A stretch of 6,497 nt of DNA. Origin: Crenotrichaceae bacterium (GTDB taxonomy: Bacteria; Pseudomonadota; Gammaproteobacteria; Methylococcales; DRLZ01). The notes below the pieces were generated by a model. The model was not told the DNA's origin. It did not search any database and was given only the letters and a program-made list of their open reading frames with translations. Location of the stretch: contig DRLZ01000215.1 of assembly GCA_011322755.1 (NCBI GenBank), forward strand, positions 1 to 6,497, given 5' to 3'. Positions 1-6,391 of the stretch are shown here, piece after piece (the first letter of the stretch is position 1; each line of letters opens with the position of its first letter). A program made the translations under genes and the position numbers.

Positions 1-289
1 CCAAAGCCACAATCACATCTGTTTGTGTTGTCAACCAGTGTTGCCGGTAAAGAAACGTTTCAATCGGCGCTAAAACAAGAGGGATCGGTTGACCGGACAA
101 AACATGATCGATAATAAGCTTTAGCGGCCATGGTAATAACACGAGCGCACTCACTGCTATCAGTGCATACCCATAGGCTTTAACCAGCAACCAGCGACAT
201 TGCCACAAATCAGCGCCGGCGAGTTTCCAGAGATGATGCCAGAGACGCTGTTGAGGTGTTGGCTGCGTATCAGACTTATGGTACTGCAC
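1..289 (-). CDS. ABC exporter, N-terminal part (transmembrane domain, partial)
   Basis: The first 96 codons of a gene that runs off the left edge. The visible part has a tryptophan-rich cytoplasmic lead (RLWHHLWKLAGADLWQCRWL, 15-34), followed by the first membrane helix, about 34-62, ending VLLPWPLKLIIDHVLSG. The LLPWPLKLIIDHVL pattern is characteristic of the first helix and elbow of type I (MsbA/lipid A exporter-like) half-transporters with a fused ATPase, so the full gene is expected to be about 580-620 codons; the ATPase lies outside the window. The GTG at 287-289 is the start because GGAGGT sits 5 nt upstream and the reading frame is open from there. It overlaps the kinase by 14 nt. In this context it may export a glycan, glycolipid or a product of the neighbouring enzymes across the inner membrane, but the substrate is unknown. 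Confidence 0.85.
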   Translation of the reverse strand, partial: MQYHKSDTQPTPQQRLWHHLWKLAGADLWQCRWLLVKAYGYALIAVSALVLLPWPLKLIIDHVLSGQPIPLVLAPIETFLYRQHWLTTQTDVIVAL

Positions 290-1724
290 GATCGACCTCC
301 ATCACTTGTTCACTTAGATTGACATCACACCAGACTGGCGCTTCTTGACTCGTTGCGATTTCAGTCGCCAAAGCAAGCAGACGTTTAATATTCTGTAAAC
401 GCCCTTCTTTCAAGCGGCTGATCGACCGTGAGATACGCTCATTAACGAGCGCCACAGCGACGTACCAACGCAAATCATCAGGATTAATTCGCCAACTGAC
501 CAGACCTTGATAATGATATAAGAACAGCTGTATCATCCGCAGCGCATCTGTTTGCGAAAATACCTGATTGACTGACTGACAAAGAATTGCAGCAATCAGA
601 CTCCCGATTTCCTGTAAAGGGTCGCCACGATGAACATCGTCCAGATCAATCAGATAAATTTGTTGCTCATCGGCTAACATATTTTTTAAATGCAAGTCAC
701 CGTGCAAAATTGCTTCAGGTCGGCGGGTATCACAATTCTGTTGATTTGAAAGTCTGGCTACCAGTGACTCTAGCGATTGATGACTATCAGGCATGACAAG
801 CGATATCAAATCTACAACAGTATTCAGTTGTTGACACAGTTGAGTGCGTGTGATTTGTTTGGAAACCTTGATTGCGGATTGATGCAGGGCAACAACTTGC
901 TCTGCAATCTCGTCAAAACGTGAATAAAAAACAGGATCTGACTTCAACCATTCCAGAACTGGCTGGCCAGGGACACTGTGCTGCCAAAGCATCTTGTGTT
1001 CAGCAGCGTAAGTGACAGGTTGAGGAATCGCTAACAAGCCCAGTTTACGAACATCACTAGTCCATAATTGTCTCATGACCTTGTACGCTTCACAGCCTTG
1101 GTTGTTATAATAGGTTTTTCCATATAACAACTGAATTTTGCTCTCACCGGTTTGTTGATGCCTGAGTATTAACTGGGTTCGTACACAACAAGTATGCTCT
1201 GGCAAGTAATGCACGCGTTGTGATTGCAACTTCATTAATTTCCATTGCTCTCCCCAATGTTGTTCAATCAGGCCTGGAAAAATGATTTTTTGTAATCGTT
1301 GCTCATTGTTGAGCAACGCCAGCGATTTGAGTTTGCGATCATTGGGAAACACCCAGATCACACAGTCAAGCTCAGATAAATGAATGAGTAATTCTGCAGA
1401 ACGCGTCGCTTGTTGCCGAAATAACTGATTGTTCAGTTTGGCTTTTTTAAATCGCCTGAGTGACCCGCCTGATTCATAAAACCGTGCACTCAGCAGACGA
1501 TCAACACTGAGCCCTGTCTTGCGATTAATAATCACCAGGCGATAACACACCAGACAGTTTTTTCCAGGTTTATATTTGATTCGATCAATCGCACAGTGTT
1601 GAATCTGCAATTCACTTGAAGCAAACAAGCGCTGTTGAAACAAGGCTTTCATGTGGTCTACATTTAATCCCTGGTTTAACTGACGAACAACTGAATCTGT
1701 CGGTAAAAATCTGTTAGCAATCAA
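276..1724 (-). CDS. APH/choline-kinase-like phosphotransferase (482 aa)
   Basis: A protein-kinase-fold small-molecule phosphotransferase. The catalytic loop is ILHGDLHLKNML with HGDLHLKN at 341-348 (D343 the likely catalytic base, N348 binding metal), and the metal-binding LIDLDDVHRGDP lies at 358-368. DPLQEIGSLIAAIL follows as in APH enzymes. It phosphorylates a hydroxyl group, but the substrate cannot be read; a sugar or glycan precursor fits the neighbours better than an antibiotic. At 482 aa it is much longer than typical APH enzymes (about 260-350 aa), because about 165 residues precede the N-lobe; these contain an earlier copy of the N-lobe-like segment. K203 in LLYGKTYY is a candidate ATP-binding lysine. 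The TTG start is chosen because GGAG lies 7 nt upstream and the preceding stop is 2 nt away; the next in-frame ATG (codon 25) has less support. Its end overlaps the ABC exporter by 14 nt. Confidence 0.87.
   Translation of the reverse strand: MIANRFLPTDSVVRQLNQGLNVDHMKALFQQRLFASSELQIQHCAIDRIKYKPGKNCLVCYRLVIINRKTGLSVDRLLSARFYESGGSLRRFKKAKLNNQLFRQQATRSAELLIHLSELDCVIWVFPNDRKLKSLALLNNEQRLQKIIFPGLIEQHWGEQWKLMKLQSQRVHYLPEHTCCVRTQLILRHQQTGESKIQLLYGKTYYNNQGCEAYKVMRQLWTSDVRKLGLLAIPQPVTYAAEHKMLWQHSVPGQPVLEWLKSDPVFYSRFDEIAEQVVALHQSAIKVSKQITRTQLCQQLNTVVDLISLVMPDSHQSLESLVARLSNQQNCDTRRPEAILHGDLHLKNMLADEQQIYLIDLDDVHRGDPLQEIGSLIAAILCQSVNQVFSQTDALRMIQLFLYHYQGLVSWRINPDDLRWYVAVALVNERISRSISRLKEGRLQNIKRLLALATEIATSQEAPVWCDVNLSEQVMEVDRAVP
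295..300 (-). promoter_or_regulatory. Strong ribosome binding site for the ABC exporter GTG start
   Basis: GGAGGT on the minus strand, 5 nt before the GTG at 287-289 and inside the last codons of the kinase gene. It is the strongest SD match in the window and fixes a start that would otherwise be easy to miss. Confidence 0.8.
1095..1583 (-). repeat. Internal protein-level duplication in the kinase N-terminal region
   Basis: Residues 48-88 (1461-1583) and 170-210 (1095-1217) align without gaps at an offset of 122 residues. Shared residues are R48/R170, Y51/Y173, P53/P175, C57/C179, V59/V181, L63/L185, T70/T192, G71/G193, S73/S195, L77/L199, L78/L200 and Y83/Y205, with many conservative pairs between them. 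The pattern resembles the beta-strand hairpins of a kinase N-lobe. The second copy carries K203 where the first has R81. The similarity is visible in protein only, so the duplication would be old. Confidence 0.55.
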
Positions 1725-1726
1725 TG

Positions 1727-3787
1727 TTATTCTCCATCTGTCTGAATCGGTTGACCATTCACAGTAATGTGGCTGTCAGCTAACGCAAAAACATTGATTA
1801 ATTGACCGGACTTATCAAAGCGTAAATAACAAAAACTGCCATCACAGGAAATGCAGCCATGCTTCCAGAATTTTCTGGTTTTATCGTGTGAAATAAAATA
1901 ATAATCATTGACCACTGTATCGACTGTTTGAATCCTGCAATGCAGTGTTGAAGAATGACTGTGTTTTTGTTGATCTAATGTTTTCATCCGTATTCTTGGC
2001 GCGATGTTTTTATACGGATAAATCAAGGTTTCAAAAGCAGTGCGGTTGGCAATACGATCAAAGCGTAGTATCGGTGCTTCATGTTTCACACCGTATTGTG
2101 GTGAGACAAAGCCTTGCTCTACCGAGTAGTGTGTACTGGTTCGCTGGGTTTGCAGCAAATGCATATGCGGTGTTTCGATCATCCAGGAATGCTTGTCAAC
2201 ACAGGTTGAGATACTGTTTTGAGCGTCTGCTGAAAGATGGAAACGCAAACTGTAGTTGTGTTGCTGATCTGAATCATCATCCAGGTAATCGCAGATTAAC
2301 CAGTACTCACCTGCCGCAAAAAATATTTTGCGTTCATGGATGGCAGAATATTCATGACTACGGGCAATACCATGCACATAATCACAATCACGATTGCTTG
2401 AAAAACAACCCAACTCTGCCTCAGCTGCAACCCCAGTGACTTTAAATTTATTCCGTCTGGGGCTGAATTCATAACGGCTCTGGTTACGCCCATCGACTTG
2501 TACAGTATTGTGATACGCTGTGCTTCGGAACAATACACGCCAGTTGGTGTCTCCTGACTCGTCATAGGTATAGCGCCCTGGATCAACAATGAGTGAACGA
2601 CCAAAGGCTGCTGCTTCGATATTCAGCAAATCCAGATGTCCATGATTACCAGCGCCGAGCGGCCCGCAGTCGAAAACAAGATAACGTGCATCTTGCCATT
2701 GCTGGTTTGCCTGCCATGGACTCCGTAAAATATAGTAACCACTTTGTGTAAACCCGCGAGAACGTGATTTCGGCGCAATTCCAGCACGACCCTGACTGGT
2801 GATAAAGCGTAATTTTTCACCACCAAATAATTCGTATCCACGTTTCAACAGGTCAAGAAAACAACCTGTATCACCATCACTGAGCGAAGGAATATTTCCA
2901 TCCGGTTTGTGCACATAGGCTGAAAATGTAATTGCACGTTTGATTGCCTGGTCAAATTGAGGATCAAAACTGATCTGGTTAGCGATAGCCAGACGTTTAA
3001 TCTCCAATAGATTTTTCAAAACAATATGATGGTAAAACGTGGATAGCTCGCAATGAACGCCATCGGCTAAAAAGTCATTTTTCACATTTCTGGTTAATTC
3101 AGTTTTGGAAAACTGTAGCCAACGGCTTGCTTGCCTGAACTCTGGAAAAACGACTGCTGCAAGAAACACAGCAAACAGTTCCAGCGTGCGGTGATTACGT
3201 GCTGCAGTCAGGTTATCAACAAGATAGTTGACTTGCTGATGTAACGAACGCAGAAACACTTGCAGAAATCCAGCAGAAATACACTGTTGTGGATTGGTAT
3301 GAACAAAATAATAAAATGCAAATATCCAGTTCTGGATTCTGCGCCCGGTAACATCACTGGCTATAAAACCGGGTTCGGTTTGTGCTATCCATGACTGTGT
3401 TAATGATATCCATTTGTGTAAATAGCGTGGATCGTTTGTCTGCCGATAATGGATACCAAGACCAACAAAGTAATAGCATTTATGTAACAGGATCAGCCAT
3501 TCAATATCACTACTGGGATTCTTCTTCCAGTTGATGTTGTTACCTAACTGGTAGGATTCGCTGTTAAAGCAGAACGAATGGTTTAATACCGCATCAATCA
3601 CCTGTTTTTCAGTGTGTTCACAGTCAACAAGTGGACTGTAACGAACTGAATTACGTTGCTGAAAATGCCTCAGTAACTGTTGAGTTGATAGCCTTGCAAA
3701 TGGTGGCGACAAAATATCAGCCAGATCCGTCGTGATCGGATCATCCACATTTTGCAACTCGATTGTTTTCAAATTGAATTGAGACAT
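1727..3787 (-). CDS. Heparinase II/III-family polysaccharide lyase-like protein (686 aa)
   Basis: Members of this family (alginate, heparin and heparan lyase folds) cleave uronic-acid-containing polysaccharides by beta-elimination; relatives occur in many EPS clusters. The N-terminal alpha/alpha-toroid shows EWLILLHKCYYFVGLGIHYR (96-115), ARNHRTLE (196-203, N198, H199 and E203) and DGVHCELSTFYHH (242-254). The C-terminal beta-sandwich has FDCGPLGAGNHGHLD (372-386), VDPGRYTY (401-408) and FRSTAYHNTVQVDG (420-433). By analogy with characterised lyases, N198, Y252 and H382 or H384 are the likely catalytic residues, and all are present, so it looks active. No signal peptide or membrane segment is visible: the N-terminus is polar (MSQFNLKTIELQNVDD), which is odd for an enzyme usually periplasmic or secreted. 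The ATG overlaps the preceding gene by 19 nt and has no clear SD, suggesting coupled translation. Its stop lies 2 nt before the kinase start. Substrate is unknown. Confidence 0.9.
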   Translation of the reverse strand: MSQFNLKTIELQNVDDPITTDLADILSPPFARLSTQQLLRHFQQRNSVRYSPLVDCEHTEKQVIDAVLNHSFCFNSESYQLGNNINWKKNPSSDIEWLILLHKCYYFVGLGIHYRQTNDPRYLHKWISLTQSWIAQTEPGFIASDVTGRRIQNWIFAFYYFVHTNPQQCISAGFLQVFLRSLHQQVNYLVDNLTAARNHRTLELFAVFLAAVVFPEFRQASRWLQFSKTELTRNVKNDFLADGVHCELSTFYHHIVLKNLLEIKRLAIANQISFDPQFDQAIKRAITFSAYVHKPDGNIPSLSDGDTGCFLDLLKRGYELFGGEKLRFITSQGRAGIAPKSRSRGFTQSGYYILRSPWQANQQWQDARYLVFDCGPLGAGNHGHLDLLNIEAAAFGRSLIVDPGRYTYDESGDTNWRVLFRSTAYHNTVQVDGRNQSRYEFSPRRNKFKVTGVAAEAELGCFSSNRDCDYVHGIARSHEYSAIHERKIFFAAGEYWLICDYLDDDSDQQHNYSLRFHLSADAQNSISTCVDKHSWMIETPHMHLLQTQRTSTHYSVEQGFVSPQYGVKHEAPILRFDRIANRTAFETLIYPYKNIAPRIRMKTLDQQKHSHSSTLHCRIQTVDTVVNDYYFISHDKTRKFWKHGCISCDGSFCYLRFDKSGQLINVFALADSHITVNGQPIQTDGE
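1732..1735 (-). promoter_or_regulatory. Ribosome binding site supporting the kinase TTG start
   Basis: GGAG on the minus strand, 7 nt before the TTG at 1722-1724. It overlaps the final codons of the heparinase-like gene (stop TAA at 1727-1729), so the kinase is set up for re-initiation. Confidence 0.7.
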
Positions 3788-5106
3788 GGTTTTGTCATGG
3801 AGTAATTGGTTTGATTGATACAGTCTTCAAACAGCTGTAACAAAAGCTGATTGGTATTGCGTGCATCAAATTCCCTGCAAATTCTGTGGCGTGCCTGTTT
3901 GCCCAGCTCTAATCTCAAACCCGTGTTGCTAATCAAGTCTTGCAAAGCCTCGGCTAAAGCCGAACTGTCTTTCTCCGAAACCAGCAAACCATCCTTGCCA
4001 GAATCGATGAGTTCAGGGATTCCAGAAATGTTGCTTGAGACAACAGCCAAACCACTTGCCATCGCCTCCATTAATACATTTGGAATCCCATCACGATCAC
4101 CATTACCAAGTACTTGACATGGAAGCGCAAAAATATCACTTTGTTGATAAATCGATGCCAGGTCTTCATGAGTAATCGGACCACTCAGCGCAACGCAATC
4201 TTCAAGCGCTAACTTTTCGCGTAATTGCTGTAATCGCAGATATTGATCGTCAAATTCTCCGATAATCCGGCATTCAAACTGATACCCGAGCTTTTTAAGT
4301 TGAAAGCAAGCTTCCAGAAGATAATGAAAACCTTTTTTCTCGACATAACGACCAACAGAAATGATTCTCACAGGTTCATGGTTGTTTCGAACGCGATGAG
4401 TCGCCGGTTTGAATTGATGAATATCCAGACCATGATAAATTTTATGAATGCTGTCTTTACCCATCAGGCTTGCCAGATAGATTTGATTTGCACCTGTACA
4501 GGTCGTAACAAATGCTGATTGCTGTATCTTTTTCTGTAACAAATTGCCCGGATTCAAATCATGTTGATAAATATCCTTGGCATGTGCAGTAAAACTATAT
4601 GGTTTTCCAGTCATGCTGCTTGCAAACATTGCAACTGTGGTTGCTCCATGACAAAAATGTGCGTGTAAATGACAAACTGATTCAATCTCCATCACTTTAA
4701 CTGCAATACTGCCTGCCTGAATAAATTCCTTAATAAATACCTTTCGCAAACCTGACCATACAGTTTTTCGATAACGTATTGTCATCCAAAGGGTTTTTCC
4801 CAGTGTTTTCAGATAGGCAAATGGATGTTGTTTAAGCAAACGGATATGATCATCAGCATAAGCAGGATAATTAAGCCACAGCCAGTGAGGCAATGTGGTA
4901 TTGGAAAGCGATGTCAATGGTGGCAGATAACAGACAGGTGCTTGAATTTTATTGATTACACCGTGACTCTGCTGCTCGTCTGATTGTTTTATTGAATAAA
5001 TTCTCAGTTTCAACCCCATACTTTCAAGCAAGTAGATTTCATTGCTGATAAACGTTTCCGAAAGACGTGGATAACCTTTGAGGATATATGCGATTTCAGC
5101 TTGCAT
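3769..5106 (-). CDS. GT4-type glycosyltransferase, WcaL-like paralogue (445 aa)
   Basis: A second GT-B, GT4-family transferase, clearly paralogous to the upstream gene. It starts EIAYILKGYPRLSETFISNE, then has HLHAHFCHGA (147-156) and FTAHAKDIY (172-180) in the acceptor half. The donor half carries VGRYVEKKGF with R253 and K258, LSGPITHEDLASIY (308-320), and GDRDGIPNVLMEAMA with D339-x7-E347 in place of E-x7-E. No signal peptide is present; it is probably cytoplasmic or peripheral to the inner membrane. The ATG start has a very good SD, AAGGAG, 6 nt upstream, inside the last codons of the preceding gene (11-nt overlap). Its own 3' end overlaps the heparinase-like gene by 19 nt. The pair probably adds successive sugars of the same repeat unit, although the specificity of each is unknown. 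Length and motif order are normal. Confidence 0.93.
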   Translation of the reverse strand: MQAEIAYILKGYPRLSETFISNEIYLLESMGLKLRIYSIKQSDEQQSHGVINKIQAPVCYLPPLTSLSNTTLPHWLWLNYPAYADDHIRLLKQHPFAYLKTLGKTLWMTIRYRKTVWSGLRKVFIKEFIQAGSIAVKVMEIESVCHLHAHFCHGATTVAMFASSMTGKPYSFTAHAKDIYQHDLNPGNLLQKKIQQSAFVTTCTGANQIYLASLMGKDSIHKIYHGLDIHQFKPATHRVRNNHEPVRIISVGRYVEKKGFHYLLEACFQLKKLGYQFECRIIGEFDDQYLRLQQLREKLALEDCVALSGPITHEDLASIYQQSDIFALPCQVLGNGDRDGIPNVLMEAMASGLAVVSSNISGIPELIDSGKDGLLVSEKDSSALAEALQDLISNTGLRLELGKQARHRICREFDARNTNQLLLQLFEDCINQTNYSMTKPCLNSI

Positions 5107-6391
5107 AGAATTCTCCTTTATTCACAGATGGTTCTGATACAACAGGTTTTTCAGTGCTGTGTACTGACTGGATAAACAGTTTTTTCAGAATTTCAATATT
5201 GGGCTCAACCGCAAACTCATCGAGAACACGTTGGCGTGCTGCATGGCCAAGCGAATGGCGTAATTGTTGATCATTTAACAAACGGCATAACGCTTCGCTG
5301 AGTTGCTGCGGATTATTCGGCTCTATCAATAAACCGCTGATCTGATCCTCGACAAGCTCGGGAATTCCGGAAATCCTGCTACTGACGACCGGAAGTTTCA
5401 TTGCCATTGCTTCCATCAAAACGTTCGGGATACCGTCCCGGTCACCGTCATCTCCAATCTGGCAAGGCAAGGCAAATATATTCGCCTGGCTGTACAAAGC
5501 AATCAATTCAGTATGTATCAGCTGGCCTCTGAGGTTGACTACCTGCTCTAGATTCAGTGAACGAATCAGTGCCTGTAAATTGTCTTGCTGTGGCCCGTAA
5601 CCAACGATGTCACAACGAAATTGGTAACCAGCCAGCTTTAACTGGCGACAAGCATGTATCAATGTTTCAAAACCTTTTTTCTCACGTAATCGGCCAACGC
5701 TGAGTATTAATTGTTGATCGGAATGACTGGATTCAGGTTCGATGACACATTGCTCAAATCGTCGCGGATCAAATCCGTGATAGACACGCAGCACTGGGGT
5801 CGTCGATTGATTCAACTGCTTCAGGTACCGACAGTTATATTCAGTGCAAGTGACAACAAACCGGGCATTGGCTATTTTTCGTTGTAATACAGGTTCAGGT
5901 GACAAATAAATGTCTTTGGCATGTGCTGAAATGCTGTAACTGCTCCCAGTCAGATGATTCACCAGCTCCGCGACAGCTGTGGGCTCACTCGCAAAATGTG
6001 CATGGATATGTTGAATCTTGTACTGACTGACCAGCCTAGCCATGCAAACAGCCTGGTAAAATATTGCTGTGCTCGATCTATCCTGTTGTTTAGTATTCAG
6101 TAAAAACAGAATCGTCTTAATCAATCGCAGTGGATGTTGAAGCAAACAAGCAAGCGTTGCTGTCACGATTAACCAGCCAGTGCATGTACCGGCATCCAGA
6201 TAGTCAACCTGTGCTTCAACCTGCCCGGTTTCAGTATGAGCCTGTTGATCAGTCGGCTGTTGTAAGGATGCAATATGTAAACAAATATCATTACGTTGCA
6301 GGGCAAGTATTTCCTGTAAAACAAATGTCTCTGATATTTTTGGCCAGGTTTTCAGCAGGTATGCGATTTTTGGTTTGTATCGGTTTTGCAT
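5096..6391 (-). CDS. GT4-type glycosyltransferase, WcaL-like (431 aa)
   Basis: This is a retaining GT-B glycosyltransferase that should transfer a sugar from a nucleotide-sugar donor to a growing glycan at the cytoplasmic face of the membrane. The N-terminal acceptor domain opens with KIAYLLKTWPKISETF, the hallmark start of WcaL-like colanic-acid/EPS transferases, then has HIHAHF (about 128-133) and SAHAKDIY (about 155-162). The C-terminal donor domain has SVGRLREKKGF, with the phosphate-binding pair R234 and K239, and GDRDGIPNVLMEAMA, where the family's E-x7-E appears as D319-x7-E327. It ends SGIPELV and GLLIEP, usual for GT4. The ATG at 6391 is preferred over an in-frame TTG at 6412 because GGAG lies 9 nt upstream of it and the protein then begins just before the family's N-terminal motif. 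Length is normal for the family. Its 3' end overlaps the next gene, a paralogue, by 11 nt. Donor and acceptor cannot be read from sequence. Confidence 0.93.
   Translation of the reverse strand: MQNRYKPKIAYLLKTWPKISETFVLQEILALQRNDICLHIASLQQPTDQQAHTETGQVEAQVDYLDAGTCTGWLIVTATLACLLQHPLRLIKTILFLLNTKQQDRSSTAIFYQAVCMARLVSQYKIQHIHAHFASEPTAVAELVNHLTGSSYSISAHAKDIYLSPEPVLQRKIANARFVVTCTEYNCRYLKQLNQSTTPVLRVYHGFDPRRFEQCVIEPESSHSDQQLILSVGRLREKKGFETLIHACRQLKLAGYQFRCDIVGYGPQQDNLQALIRSLNLEQVVNLRGQLIHTELIALYSQANIFALPCQIGDDGDRDGIPNVLMEAMAMKLPVVSSRISGIPELVEDQISGLLIEPNNPQQLSEALCRLLNDQQLRHSLGHAARQRVLDEFAVEPNIEILKKLFIQSVHSTEKPVVSEPSVNKGEFYAS
5113..5118 (-). promoter_or_regulatory. Strong ribosome binding site for the second glycosyltransferase
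   Basis: AAGGAG on the minus strand, 6 nt before the ATG at 5104-5106. It lies within the coding sequence of the first glycosyltransferase, whose stop TGA falls at 5096-5098, so termination and re-initiation are closely linked. Confidence 0.8.

Noticed and set aside
587..796. 69-codon plus-strand open frame
   Set aside because: It is antisense to the kinase catalytic loop and has no recognisable protein features.
276..1724. Antibiotic-resistance (aminoglycoside) phosphotransferase
   Set aside because: Only the general kinase-fold motifs match; the length, the N-terminal duplication and the polysaccharide operon context argue for a different substrate.
1945..2439. 164-codon open frame on the plus strand
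   Set aside because: It lies wholly antisense to the heparinase-like gene, whose signature motifs are in the opposite frame; its product is Cys/His-rich and low in recognisable pattern, and there is no SD or neighbour on that strand.
2296..2841. Two minus-strand open frames (2296-2604 and 2623-2841) in an alternative frame
   Set aside because: They overlap the most conserved part of the heparinase-like protein, including the HGHLD and RSTAYHNT motifs, and encode nothing recognisable; they are out-of-frame shadows.
3851..4518. Plus-strand open frames antisense to the second glycosyltransferase
   Set aside because: They mirror conserved glycosyltransferase motifs on the opposite strand and have no supporting start signals.
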